NCBI RefSeq assembly: GCF_000312425.1
Contig: NZ_HE997181.1
Span: forward strand, 4,282,045 to 4,346,044
DNA: 64,000 bases
Reading direction: 5' to 3'
Source of the DNA: Reyranella massiliensis 521
Lineage (GTDB): Bacteria; Pseudomonadota; Alphaproteobacteria; Reyranellales; Reyranellaceae
The notes beneath the pieces were generated by a model that did not search any database, was not told where the DNA came from, and saw only the letters and a list, made by a program, of their open reading frames with translations. A program made the translations under genes and the position numbers. Shown here piece after piece: positions 37,192 through 46,038 of the stretch. The number at the start of each line of letters is the position of its first letter. Within the stretch, counting starts at the first letter, position 1.

Positions 37192-38328
37192 TCAGCAAAT
37201 CCGGTAGCGTTCCACGGCCGCAGGATCGAGTTCGATACCCAACCCCGGCCCGTCGGGTAGCAGGACATGTCCGGCCTCTAGCCTGGGTGGCGTCTTCAGC
37301 AATTGCGTACGGAGTGCATTGTCGCTCATGTCGTATTCCAGCATCTGCGGGTAAGGCGGATGCTCAGTATGCGGCGAGGCCGGCAACGAGGCGATGAAGT
37401 GGCAGGCTGTTGCCAGCCCGACGCCACCACCCCAGACATGCGGTGCCAGTCGCAGGTTCTGTGCTAGCGCCAGCGTGGCGATACGCTTGGCCTCGGTGAG
37501 CCCGCCGACGCCGGGAACCGAGGGCTGCACGATGTCGATGCAGCGCCCGTCGATCAGGGCGCGAAAGTCGCGAATCGTATGATGCGCCTCGCCGGCCGCC
37601 AGCGGGATCGGCGAACGTGCCCGCAGTTCGGCATAGCCCCGCAGGTCGCCCGGCGGCAACGGTTCCTCGATCCAGTGGATGCCGAAGGGTTCGATGGCGC
37701 GGGCGCATTCCAACGCCACGTCAGCCGTATAGGCACCGTTGATATCGACCATCAGAAGCTTGTCCGGTCCCAGCGCTTCGCGGCTGCGACGCACGCGAGC
37801 GACATCGTCGCGGATGCCACGGCCGATCTTGATCTTGGCCCCGGCATAGGGATGGTCCGCCGCCTCGGCCAGCATATGGTCGAGCTGACGGTCGGGATCG
37901 TCGGAGAAGAAGCCGGTCGAGGCATAGGCGGGAATCCGCGTCGTGCCGCAGCCGCCGATCAGGTCGCAGACGCGCACGTCGAAGCCTCGTGCAATGGCAT
38001 CCCATAGCGCCACGTTGATGCCGGCGAGGCAGGCGGTGAGCTGGTTGCCGACGCCCAGGTGATACATCGCGTTGCGGACTCGCGCCTCGACATGATCGAA
38101 GTCGAAGACGCTGCGACCGATAAACATCGGCTCGACCATGCGGAAATACTCGCGCGAGACCAACGGATTGCCGAAGACCTCGCCGATCCCCTTCACACCC
38201 TGTTCGGTTTCGACCTCGATGAAGCCACCCTGGCGGCGGAAGCCACCGCCACGCGACATTCCGTAGGCTTTCTCCGGCGCAAAGACATACTCCAGACCTG
38301 TGAACGACAGATGCTTGATGGTGGGCAT
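37192..38328 (-). CDS. Enolase-superfamily enzyme, mandelate racemase type
   Basis: A 378-residue protein with the mandelate racemase/muconate lactonizing enzyme architecture. Metal ligands are D195 (MVDINGAY), E221 (WIEEPLPP) and E247 (AAGEAHH). Bases are K167 in K165-I-K167 and H297 in APHVWGGG, so the full Lys/His pair of the mandelate racemase group is present. Acid-sugar dehydration is the commonest activity for such proteins; racemisation is the alternative. It heads the operon that continues into the branched-chain-type importer. GAGGAAG lies upstream of the ATG. Confidence 0.88.
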   Translation of the reverse strand: MPTIKHLSFTGLEYVFAPEKAYGMSRGGGFRRQGGFIEVETEQGVKGIGEVFGNPLVSREYFRMVEPMFIGRSVFDFDHVEARVRNAMYHLGVGNQLTACLAGINVALWDAIARGFDVRVCDLIGGCGTTRIPAYASTGFFSDDPDRQLDHMLAEAADHPYAGAKIKIGRGIRDDVARVRRSREALGPDKLLMVDINGAYTADVALECARAIEPFGIHWIEEPLPPGDLRGYAELRARSPIPLAAGEAHHTIRDFRALIDGRCIDIVQPSVPGVGGLTEAKRIATLALAQNLRLAPHVWGGGVGLATACHFIASLPASPHTEHPPYPQMLEYDMSDNALRTQLLKTPPRLEAGHVLLPDGPGLGIELDPAAVERYRIC

Positions 38329-38387
38329 GGATGCTTCCTCTCCTGTCGGTCTATGGTGCACGCCAAATCGAATTGGAGACAATGTCC

Positions 38388-39401
38388 ATGAACATTCCCA
38401 AGACCCATCGCCGTGTCGTCCTCGTCCGCCGGCCGCCGGGCGAGCCTGCCGAAACCGATTTCCGCGTCGAGGAAGCGCCCGTGCCCGAGCCGCGGCACGG
38501 CGAGGTGCTGGTGAAGGTGCACTATCTCTCGCTCGATCCCTATCAGCGCGGCCGCATGCGCGATGCCGCCTCCTATGCGGCTCCGGTCGGCCTCAACGAG
38601 GTGATGACAGGCGGCACGGTGGGCGAAGTGGTGAAGTCCGAGCATGCGGGCTTCAAGGTCGGCGACATCGTCGAGGATCGTCTCGGCTGGCAGGAATATG
38701 CGATCGGCGGCGGCCCCACCCTGCGCAAGGTCGATCCCACCATCGCGCCGATCTCGACCGCCAACGGCGTGCTGGGCATGCCGGGCATGACCGCCTATTT
38801 CGGCCTGCTGCATGTCGGCCAACCGAAGCCCGGCGAGACCGTCGTGGTTTCGGCGGCCTCTGGCGCCGTCGGCCAGGTGGTCGGCCAGATCGCCAAGCTC
38901 ATGGGCTGCCGCACCGTCGGCATCGCGGGCGGCGCCAAGAAGTGCGCCTTCGTGAAGGATGAGCTCGGCTTCGATGCCTGCATCGACTACAAGGCCGAGA
39001 AGGATCTCGATGCGGCCCTGCGCGCCGCCTGCCCCAACGGCATCGACGTCTATTTCGACAATGTCGGCGGCGCGATCTCCGACGCCGTGCTGCGCAACCT
39101 CAACTTCTTCGCCCGCGTGGCGCTCTGCGGCTCGATCTCGCAGTATAATGCCACCGCCGCCGAACTGGGCCCGCGCCTGATGGGCACCTTCGTCGGCAAG
39201 CGCGTGACCGCTCGCGGCTTCATCGTCACCGACTTCGCCCAACAGTATGGGCCGGCGATGCGCCAGATGGGCGAATGGGTCCGCGCCGGCAAGGTGAAGT
39301 ACCGCGAGGATGTCGTCAGCGGCATCGACAAGGCGCCGCGCGCCTTCATCGGCATGCTGCGGGGCGAGAACTTCGGCAAAATGCTGATCAAGCTCGTCTG
39401 A
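38388..39401 (+). CDS. NADP-dependent medium-chain oxidoreductase (alkenal/one reductase type)
   Basis: A 337-residue zinc-free MDR protein of the leukotriene B4 dehydrogenase/CurA group. LSLDPYQRGRM near residue 50 and the Rossmann motif SAASGAVGQVVGQIAK near 165 are characteristic, as is YFDNVGGAISDAVL. Such enzymes reduce the carbon-carbon double bond of enones with NADPH. ATG at 38388 is 9 bases from GGAG; the ATG at 38382 is only 3 bases away and less likely. It is divergent from the enolase-superfamily gene and followed after 8 bases by a CoA-transferase. Confidence 0.92.
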   Translation: MNIPKTHRRVVLVRRPPGEPAETDFRVEEAPVPEPRHGEVLVKVHYLSLDPYQRGRMRDAASYAAPVGLNEVMTGGTVGEVVKSEHAGFKVGDIVEDRLGWQEYAIGGGPTLRKVDPTIAPISTANGVLGMPGMTAYFGLLHVGQPKPGETVVVSAASGAVGQVVGQIAKLMGCRTVGIAGGAKKCAFVKDELGFDACIDYKAEKDLDAALRAACPNGIDVYFDNVGGAISDAVLRNLNFFARVALCGSISQYNATAAELGPRLMGTFVGKRVTARGFIVTDFAQQYGPAMRQMGEWVRAGKVKYREDVVSGIDKAPRAFIGMLRGENFGKMLIKLV

Positions 39402-39409
39402 GTTTTGCC

Positions 39410-40597
39410 ATGAGCTACGACGCCCCCCTCGCCGGCCTCAAGGTCGTCGATCTCAGCCAGGGTATCGCTGGCCCCTATTGCGCCATGCTGCTCGCCCAGC
39501 ATGGCGCGGAAGTGATCAAGGTCGAGAGCATCGGCGAGGGCGATTGGGCCCGCGCGCTCGGCGTGCGCTACGAAAGTCACACTGCTTTCTCGATCATCGG
39601 CAACATGGGCAAGCGCAGCATCTCGGTCGATCTCAAGACAGAGGCCGGCAAGCAGGTGCTATGGCGGCTGCTCGAGGGCGCCGACATCTTCCTCGAAGGT
39701 TTCCGCCCCGGCGTGATCAAGCGCCTGGGCTTCGACTACGAGGCGGTATCGGCCCGCGAGCCGCGCATTCTCTACGTCTCGATCTCGGGCTTCGGCCAGA
39801 CCGGCCCGCTCGCCGAGCGGCCGGCGATGGATCCCGTGCTGCAAGCCTACACCGGCATGATGATCGAGAATCGCGGCGAGGACGGAATCCCTCACCGTGT
39901 GCCGGTCATCGTCGTCGACATGTCGACCGCGCTCTATGCCTATCAGGCCTTGAGCACGGCCCTCTATGCGCGACGCGACGAACCGCGCGGACGTTACATC
40001 GACGTCAGCCTCATGCAGGCCGCAACGGCGCTGCAGTCGATCCGGCTGATGGCCTGCCACCTCGAAGGCGGCACGATGAAGCCGGGCGGTGTGCCAGGCG
40101 GCGTGTTCAAGACGGCCGATGGCTGGATGTCGATCGTTGCCATCAACGACCGCGACTGGGCAAGCCTGTGCGCGGCGATGGACATGCCTGCACTGGCCCA
40201 GGAAGCACGCTTTGCCACGCCGGCTCTGCGGCTTGCCAACGAAGCCGCCGTATACGCAATCGTCCGCCCGGCGATTGCCGCCAAACCATCGGCGCATTGG
40301 AGCGCGCGTCTCACCGAAGCACGTCTGATGCACGAGCGCCTGAACAGCTACGCCGACTTTCTCGACCAGCCGCAGGTGCGCGAGACCGGCCTGATCCACT
40401 GGCTCGAGCAAGCCGGCCTGCCGCAGAAGGTTCCGGTGCCGGCGCTTCCCGGCCTGCAGCCACCCATGCCAGGTACGCTCCGTGCAGAGGCTCCCGTGCC
40501 GGGCCAGCACAGTGCCGCGATCCTGGCAGAGCACGGCTACACGCCCGCTGAAATCGCCTCCCTGCTGGACAATGGCACGGTCGCTGCGGCGAGGTAG
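39410..40597 (+). CDS. CaiB/BaiF family CoA-transferase (class III)
   Basis: A 395-residue family III CoA-transferase. The conserved N-terminus LAGLKVVDLSQGIAGPYCAMLLAQHGAEVIKVE is followed by NMGKRSISVDLK and the catalytic-aspartate region AMDPVLQAYTGMM (usually D169 in formyl-CoA transferase). These enzymes move CoA between carboxylic acids through an aspartyl-CoA thioester. The pairing with an enoyl-reductase-like gene suggests breakdown of an organic acid. The substrate is not predictable. Confidence 0.93.
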   Translation: MSYDAPLAGLKVVDLSQGIAGPYCAMLLAQHGAEVIKVESIGEGDWARALGVRYESHTAFSIIGNMGKRSISVDLKTEAGKQVLWRLLEGADIFLEGFRPGVIKRLGFDYEAVSAREPRILYVSISGFGQTGPLAERPAMDPVLQAYTGMMIENRGEDGIPHRVPVIVVDMSTALYAYQALSTALYARRDEPRGRYIDVSLMQAATALQSIRLMACHLEGGTMKPGGVPGGVFKTADGWMSIVAINDRDWASLCAAMDMPALAQEARFATPALRLANEAAVYAIVRPAIAAKPSAHWSARLTEARLMHERLNSYADFLDQPQVRETGLIHWLEQAGLPQKVPVPALPGLQPPMPGTLRAEAPVPGQHSAAILAEHGYTPAEIASLLDNGTVAAAR

Positions 40598-40606
40598 AGT
40601 GGCGCC

Positions 40607-41668
40607 ATGAAGAAGAAGGCCGTTGTCGTCGGTGCGCTGGGTGTGATCGGCCGCTACATCGTCGAGAAGCTCGTCGCCGAAGGCGACTGGCAGGTGGTCG
40701 GCCTGTCTCGCCGCCCTGCGAGGAACGGTCCGCGCTACAGCCACGTCGCCGTCGACCTGCTCGATCTCGACGATGTCGCGGGCAAACTCGGAAAGCTTCG
40801 CGACGTCACGCACATCTTCTACGCCGCCTTCCAGCCCGGCACCGGCAACGCCGCGAACTATGCGGCGGTGATCGCCCCCAACCGCGACATGCTGGTGAAT
40901 TCGGTGAGCGCCATCGCCAAGGCCTCGCGCTCGCTGCAGCGGGTCGTGCTGGTGACGGGCACGAAGTATTACGGCACACATCTCGGCCCGCTGAAGACGC
41001 CGATGCGCGAGACCGACCCGCGGCACATGCCGCCGGATTTCTATTTCGACCAGATCGACTGGCTGACCGCCTTCCAGCGCGGCAAGAAGTGGAGCTGGGC
41101 GGAACTCCGCCCGCAAACGCTTTGTGGCTTCGCGCCGGGCACGGCGATGAGCATTCTCCCCGCGATTGCCGTCTATGCCGCCATCTCCAGGGAACTCGGC
41201 CTGCCGCTGCGCTTTCCTGGCAAGCCCGGCGCCTATGGCACGATCTATCAGGTGACGGAGTCCTCGCACTTCGCCAACGCGGCCCTCTGGGCGGCGACGG
41301 AGAAGCAGGCAGCCAACCAAGCCTATAACATCACCAACGGCGACTACTTCCGCTGGCGCAACGTCTGGCCGCGCATCGCCGAGGTCTTCGACATGAAGGT
41401 GGGCGACGTCCAGACGATCAGCCTCACCCAGCAGATGGCCGACAAGGCCGACCTCTGGACGGTCATGACCAGGAAGCACGGCCTCAGGCAATTCGACTTC
41501 GGCCAGCTCGTCGCCTGGCCGTTCGCCGACTATGTATTTGGCTCGGACTGGGACGTAATGTCCGATGTCACCAAGAGCCGCCTGCATGGTTTCCAGGAGG
41601 TGGTCGACAGCGAGGCCATGTTCGAGCGCCTGCTGACGCGCTTCCGTAAGGAGAGAATTGTTCCGTGA
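40607..41668 (+). CDS. PRISE-type SDR reductase (progesterone 5-beta-reductase/iridoid synthase-like)
   Basis: A 353-residue extended short-chain dehydrogenase with GALGVIGR as the nucleotide loop and GLSRRP for NADPH preference. TGTKYYGTHLG and PPDFYFDQIDWL match the two PRISE signatures, in which a lysine in the first and a tyrosine in the second replace the usual YxxxK. The family reduces enones, and bacterial members are often in catabolic clusters. The stop overlaps the hutD start as GTGA. It lies 9 bases after the CoA-transferase. Confidence 0.88.
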   Translation: MKKKAVVVGALGVIGRYIVEKLVAEGDWQVVGLSRRPARNGPRYSHVAVDLLDLDDVAGKLGKLRDVTHIFYAAFQPGTGNAANYAAVIAPNRDMLVNSVSAIAKASRSLQRVVLVTGTKYYGTHLGPLKTPMRETDPRHMPPDFYFDQIDWLTAFQRGKKWSWAELRPQTLCGFAPGTAMSILPAIAVYAAISRELGLPLRFPGKPGAYGTIYQVTESSHFANAALWAATEKQAANQAYNITNGDYFRWRNVWPRIAEVFDMKVGDVQTISLTQQMADKADLWTVMTRKHGLRQFDFGQLVAWPFADYVFGSDWDVMSDVTKSRLHGFQEVVDSEAMFERLLTRFRKERIVP

Positions 41669-42204
41669 TTACCCTGCTCGATCCGGTCAGCTATCGGCGT
41701 ACACCCTGGAAGAATGGCGGCGGAACGACCGTCGACATCGCCTATTCGGGCGAGAGCTGGCGGTTCGGCCGCACCCCGATCGTCGAGCCTGGCCCCTTCT
41801 CCGACTACACCGGCCACGATCGCGTTCAGGTGCTGGTGGCCGGCAGCGGCCTCGTGCTGGAAACGCCACAGGGCGAGATCGACGTACGCCAGCCCTTTCG
41901 CCCCGTGCGCTTTGCCGGCGAGACACCAATCGTCAGCCGGCTGGAAGCAGGCCCGGTCGAGGTCGTGAACCTGATCGGCGCGCGGGCCGAGGTGTCAATC
42001 GACATGGTCGTCCTCGACGAAGGCCACACACTCAATCTCCAGCCCGGCACTCACATCGCCTACAATCCTCGCGGCGAGGCGGCCGTTGCCGTACAGGGCA
42101 ACGAACGCCCCTTGGGCGCAGACTATGCGCTGAGGTTACAGCTCACGGGGCCACTGCGCCTCACCGGCCTCACAGGTTGCCTGCTGGTCGCCAGCATCAC
42201 TTGA
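41665..42204 (+). CDS. hutD: HutD/Ves family protein
   Basis: A 179-residue double-cupin protein with the HutD N-terminus TPWKNGGGTTVDIA and SWRFGRTPI, and a DRVQVLVAGSG turn. HutD is normally encoded with histidine-utilisation genes, where a role in limiting formiminoglutamate has been proposed, but no other hut gene is in this window. Here it is translationally coupled to a PRISE-type reductase. The start is GTG at 41665 with an AAGGAGAG site upstream. Confidence 0.9.
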   Translation: MITLLDPVSYRRTPWKNGGGTTVDIAYSGESWRFGRTPIVEPGPFSDYTGHDRVQVLVAGSGLVLETPQGEIDVRQPFRPVRFAGETPIVSRLEAGPVEVVNLIGARAEVSIDMVVLDEGHTLNLQPGTHIAYNPRGEAAVAVQGNERPLGADYALRLQLTGPLRLTGLTGCLLVASIT

Positions 42205-42213
42205 GGAACCGGC

Positions 42214-42495
42214 TCACTTGCACTTCACTTCTTCCTTGTATTCGCCGTTGGGCTTCCACTCGCGCTTGATCTTGCAGCCGCCCTGGCGGAACTCTTCCTT
42301 GCCCTCACCGACGTACGCGCGGCCATAGCCGGGCTTGCAGTCGACCTTGGTTTCGGATTCTCCATCGTCATCGAACTTGCGTTCGATCTCGCAGCCGTTG
42401 CTGCGATATTTCTGTGACCGGCTGTCGGCCAATACACTTGCTGCCGACGCCAGGATCAACAAAGCCGGCATGAAGGACAAAAGACTGGCTTTCAT
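42214..42495 (-). CDS. Small secreted protein with two 21-residue repeats
   Basis: A 93-residue protein with a signal peptide (about residues 1-23). The mature 70 residues contain two copies of a 21-residue unit at 34-54 and 73-93, following the pattern G-C-x-I-[EK]-R-x(5)-G-E-x-[KT]-x-x-V-x-C-K. Each unit has two cysteines, so two internal disulfides or a metal site are possible. The sequence is rich in Lys and Glu. No known family was recognised. AAGGAG lies 6 bases before the ATG. It converges on hutD. Confidence 0.8.
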   Translation of the reverse strand: MKASLLSFMPALLILASAASVLADSRSQKYRSNGCEIERKFDDDGESETKVDCKPGYGRAYVGEGKEEFRQGGCKIKREWKPNGEYKEEVKCK

Positions 42496-42587
42496 CGCGG
42501 GCTCCTTAAACTACTTCACCGAGGATCAAGCCTTGGCGGAGAATATGGCCCGACCGTGACCGAGCCCGATCACCAGGAGGAGTTTCG

Positions 42588-43511
42588 ATGCGGATTGCAG
42601 TAGTCGGCGCCGGCGGCGTCGGAGGTGGTTTTGGCGCTGCCCTTGCCCATGCTGGCGCGGACGTCACGTTCATCGCACGTGGCGCCCATCTTGCCGCCAT
42701 GAAAAATCATGGCCTCAGGATCGAGAGCGAGCGTGGCAACACCCACCTGAAGCCGACCCAGGCCACCGACGATCCTGCTACCGTCGGCCGGGTCGACTAT
42801 GTGCTGTTCTGCGTCAAGCTGTGGGACGTCGAAAGCGCGGGCGAGGCCATCAAGCCGATGGTCGGACCGTCGACGGCGGTGATTACCCTGCAGAACGGCG
42901 TCGATGCTCACGAGCGACTGATCCCGATCCTCGGTCCGCAATCGGTGATGCCGGGCGTCGCCGGCATCAGCGCGACCATCGCCGAGCCGGGCCTGATCCG
43001 CCAGACCGGGAAGGCCATGCGCATGACCTTCGGCGAGCCCGACGGCAGCCGCAGCCCGCGTGCGGTGGGCTTCGCCGAAATGTGCAAGAAGGCCGGCATC
43101 GACGGTGTGTTGAGCGAGTCGATCCTGACCGACCTGTGGCTTAAGTTCCTGATGCTTGCCGCCAATGCCAGCGTATCGGCGTTGACCCGCCTGCCGCTCG
43201 GCGAGATCCGCGGCGACAAGGATATCGACGCCCTGTTCCATGCCGCCTATCGCGAAGTCGTCGATGTCGCCCGCGCGGCCGGCATCGCCCTTCCGGCGGA
43301 TGCCGTGGACCGGGCGGTGTCGTTCACCCGCAATGCGCCGCCTCATCTCATGCCGTCGATGGCGACCGATCTGCTGCGCGGCAATCGCATCGAACTGCCC
43401 TGGCTTTCCGGCAAGCTCATCGAACTCGGCGCCAGACACAATGTCCCGACACCGACACACACGGTGATGTATGCTGCGCTCAAGCCCTACATCATGGGCA
43501 GGCCGGCCTGA
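42588..43511 (+). CDS. panE: 2-dehydropantoate 2-reductase family protein
   Basis: A 307-residue ketopantoate-reductase family protein with the nucleotide loop GAGGVGGGFGAALA, and VKLWDVESAGEAIKP and TLQNGVDAHERL as the expected NADPH and substrate segments. LWLKFLMLAANASVSALTR covers the region of the catalytic lysine. In pantothenate synthesis it reduces ketopantoate to pantoate, but alphaproteobacterial genomes often hold several homologues acting on other alpha-keto acids, and here the neighbours are a binding protein and a redoxin. A strong AGGAGG site is present. Confidence 0.85.
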   Translation: MRIAVVGAGGVGGGFGAALAHAGADVTFIARGAHLAAMKNHGLRIESERGNTHLKPTQATDDPATVGRVDYVLFCVKLWDVESAGEAIKPMVGPSTAVITLQNGVDAHERLIPILGPQSVMPGVAGISATIAEPGLIRQTGKAMRMTFGEPDGSRSPRAVGFAEMCKKAGIDGVLSESILTDLWLKFLMLAANASVSALTRLPLGEIRGDKDIDALFHAAYREVVDVARAAGIALPADAVDRAVSFTRNAPPHLMPSMATDLLRGNRIELPWLSGKLIELGARHNVPTPTHTVMYAALKPYIMGRPA

Positions 43512-43518
43512 GGGAAAA

Positions 43519-44265
43519 ATGCGCCTTCTTCTCGTTCTCCTTTCCATTCTTGTCGCTGGCGGCAGCGTCTCGGCTGCCGATCTCAAGCTCCTGACGGCCG
43601 GCGCCTACAAGCCGGCAGCGCTGGAACTCGTTGCGGCATTCGAGAAGAAGACCGGGCACAAGGTTACGATCGACAACGGCACGGCGGGCGCGTTGCAGAA
43701 GCGCGTCGCCGAGGGCGAGTATTTCGATGTGCTGGTGATCCCGCCGATCCCCATGGCATCGCTTCTCGGCAACCGCGTCGACGAGAGCAGCGCCAAGGAG
43801 CTGGCGCGCGCCGGCATCGGCGTCGGCATCAAGCAGGGAGCGCCTGCGCCCGACCTTTCCAATGTCGACGGCTTCAAGAAGGCGCTGCTGGCCGCCCGCG
43901 CCGTGGCCTACATCGATCCTGCGGCCGGCGGTTCGAGTGGCATCTATCTCGCGAGGCTGTTCGAGAAGCTGGGCATCGCCGACCAGATCAAGGCGAAGGC
44001 CGTGCTGGTTCCGGGCGGGCTGGTCGCCGACCGCATCGTCGACGGCAAGGCCGACATTGCCCTGCAGCAGAGCAGCGAACTCATGGGCGTGCCCGGCGTC
44101 CAGTACGTCGGCCCGATCCCCCTCGATGTGCAGCACTACACGATCTATTCCGGCGGCGTCTCCGTGGCTTCGCGCAATCGCGCCGCGGCCGACGCTCTTC
44201 TGCTGGCGCTGTCCGATCCCGGCAACGGACCAGTCCTGAAGAAGAAGGGCCTGGATAGTCCGTGA
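43519..44265 (+). CDS. ModA-like periplasmic binding protein without transporter genes
   Basis: A 248-residue type II binding protein with a signal peptide ending VSA before ADLKLL. AYKPAALELVAAFEKKTGHKVTIDNGTAGAL and AVAYIDPAAGGSSGIYLARL follow the molybdate/tungstate-binding fold. No permease or ATPase is adjacent, so it may use a distant transporter or act as a sensor. It lies 7 bases after panE and ends with a GTGA overlap with the redoxin gene, so all three form an operon. Confidence 0.88.
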   Translation: MRLLLVLLSILVAGGSVSAADLKLLTAGAYKPAALELVAAFEKKTGHKVTIDNGTAGALQKRVAEGEYFDVLVIPPIPMASLLGNRVDESSAKELARAGIGVGIKQGAPAPDLSNVDGFKKALLAARAVAYIDPAAGGSSGIYLARLFEKLGIADQIKAKAVLVPGGLVADRIVDGKADIALQQSSELMGVPGVQYVGPIPLDVQHYTIYSGGVSVASRNRAAADALLLALSDPGNGPVLKKKGLDSP

Positions 44266-44267
44266 CC

Positions 44268-44747
44268 ATGACCGAGACGCAAGTTTCCGCGCCGCCCATC
44301 GAGGCGGAGCGCTGGTTCAACACCGATCAGCCCCTCAGCCTCGAGATGTTCCGCGGCAAGGTCGTGGTGCTACACGCTTTTCAGATGCTCTGCCCCGGCT
44401 GCGTTTCGCAGGCCGTGCCGCAGGCGCGGCGCCTGTACGAGATCGCCAAGAATCTCGACGATCTCGTGGTGCTGGGCATCCATACGGTGTTCGAGCATCA
44501 CGCGGCGATGACGCCGGTATCGCTCGAAGCCTTCCTGCACGAATACCGCCTGGCCTTCCCGGTCGCCGTGGACCGGCCCTCGTCGGACGGCCCGATCCCG
44601 CGGACGATGGCGGCCTACGGCTTCAAGGGAACACCCTCGACGGTCGTCATCGACCGCGAGGGACATATCACGCGCCACACTTTCGGCGCCGAGGACGATC
44701 TCGTCCTCGGCCTCGTTCTGGGCAGCCTGCTCAGCGCCCGGCCTTGA
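44268..44747 (+). CDS. Thioredoxin-fold redoxin with a CPGC motif
   Basis: A 159-residue cytoplasmic TlpA/peroxiredoxin-like protein. The active-site motif CPGC is in LCPGCVSQ near residue 43, and the cis-proline region is GTPSTVVIDREG. A GTG at 44262 is the alternative start. The fold is clear, but the exact group is not, because the CPGC pair does not match peroxiredoxin, thioredoxin (CGPC) or DsbA (CPHC) exactly. The 3-prime end overlaps the convergent aminotransferase by 17 bases. Confidence 0.82.
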   Translation: MTETQVSAPPIEAERWFNTDQPLSLEMFRGKVVVLHAFQMLCPGCVSQAVPQARRLYEIAKNLDDLVVLGIHTVFEHHAAMTPVSLEAFLHEYRLAFPVAVDRPSSDGPIPRTMAAYGFKGTPSTVVIDREGHITRHTFGAEDDLVLGLVLGSLLSARP

Positions 44748-46023
44748 GCTCGTCGAACGCCTCTTTCCACGCATTGATCGTGTGATCGAGGTCGGCGCGG
44801 GTATGCGCCACACTGACATAGTACTTGCTCTCGCCCTTCATGATGCCACGGGCGCGCAGATGCTGGTTGAAGCGCTTCAGCATGGCGGCATCGCCCTTCA
44901 GCGTGTCGCGATAATCCTTGATCGGCTGGTCGGTGAAGACGATGTCGAACAGCGGCGGCTCACCGACCACCTGCGCTTTCAGACCGGCCTTCCGGATGAG
45001 CTCGTTCAGCGCGCCCATCAGCTCCCGGCCCGCCTCGAAGACCTTGTCGTAGGTGCCGGGCTGCTTCAGCACCTGCAGCGTCGCAAGGCCGGCGACGGCG
45101 GCCACGGGATTGCCGGACAGCGTGCCGACCTGGAAGATGAAATCCTCGTCGGTCATGGCGAGCCGGTCGAAATGCTTCATGATGTCGGCACGGCCGGCGA
45201 TGGCCGCCAGCGCAAAGCCGCCGCCCACGATCTTGCCCAGGGTGCAGAGGTCGGGCGTGACGCCGTAATATTCCTGCGCGCCGCCATAGGCGAAGCGGAA
45301 GCCGGTCACGACCTCGTCGAAGATCAGCGGAATGCCATGCTTGGCGGTCACGGCGCGCAGCGCCTGCAGGAAGCCGGGCTTGGGCGGGATCAACCGCTGG
45401 AACGGCTCGACAATGACACCGGCCAGTTCGTCCTTCTGCTCTTCGATCAGGCTCTCGACCATTTCGATGTCGTTGAAGGCAGCGATCACCATTTCGTCGA
45501 CCACCGACTTGGGAATACCTGCCGAGTCCAAGGTGCCGCGCGGAAAGTTGCCGGGGTTCTTGGGCGCCAGAGAAACGAGCGCATAGTCGCTCATGCCGTG
45601 GTAGCCGCCCTCGAACTTCAGGATCTTGTCGCGCTTGCGGAACGCCCGCGCCGCACGCATCGCGTAGAGATCGGCTTCGGTGCCGGAGCAGACAAAGCGC
45701 ACCTGCTCGGCGCAGGGCACGGCGTCGACGATCGCTTCGGCCAGCGCAATGCCATGCCGGTTGTTGCCGAAGAAGGTCGTGCCCAGGGGGACCTGTGCCT
45801 GCACGGCGGCCGTGACCTCGGGATGGGCGTGGCCGATGAACATCGGCCCCGAGCCCAGGAGAAAATCGACATACTCCCTGCCGGCTTCGTCGTAGATGCG
45901 GCCGCCCTTGCCTTCCTTGAGAATCACCTCGGCCGGCATATTGCCGAAGCTGCCACCCGGCAACACGCGCTTGGCCTGTTCGACGAGTTCGTTGGTCGGA
46001 TCGATCTGGGTCTGGATGTTCAT
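44731..46023 (-). CDS. Class III aminotransferase, glutamate-1-semialdehyde mutase-like
   Basis: A 430-residue PLP enzyme of the class III family. PAEVILKEGKGGRIYDEAGREYVDFLLGSGP and GTEADLYAMRAAR resemble glutamate-1-semialdehyde 2,1-aminomutase. The Schiff-base lysine lies in TLGKIVGGGFA, and VIVEPFQRLIPP and IFDEVVTGFR are the cofactor segments. Because alphaproteobacteria make aminolevulinate by the Shemin route, this is probably a catabolic aminotransferase and not hemL. A small cupin gene lies 15 bases upstream in the same operon. Confidence 0.9.
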   Translation of the reverse strand: MNIQTQIDPTNELVEQAKRVLPGGSFGNMPAEVILKEGKGGRIYDEAGREYVDFLLGSGPMFIGHAHPEVTAAVQAQVPLGTTFFGNNRHGIALAEAIVDAVPCAEQVRFVCSGTEADLYAMRAARAFRKRDKILKFEGGYHGMSDYALVSLAPKNPGNFPRGTLDSAGIPKSVVDEMVIAAFNDIEMVESLIEEQKDELAGVIVEPFQRLIPPKPGFLQALRAVTAKHGIPLIFDEVVTGFRFAYGGAQEYYGVTPDLCTLGKIVGGGFALAAIAGRADIMKHFDRLAMTDEDFIFQVGTLSGNPVAAVAGLATLQVLKQPGTYDKVFEAGRELMGALNELIRKAGLKAQVVGEPPLFDIVFTDQPIKDYRDTLKGDAAMLKRFNQHLRARGIMKGESKYYVSVAHTRADLDHTINAWKEAFDELKAGR

Positions 46024-46038
46024 GGCTTCCTCTACGCG

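Noticed and set aside
44731-46023. Assignment of the class III aminotransferase as hemL of heme synthesis.
   Set aside because: Alphaproteobacteria normally make aminolevulinate by ALA synthase, and the neighbours here are a cupin and a redoxin; a catabolic role is more likely.
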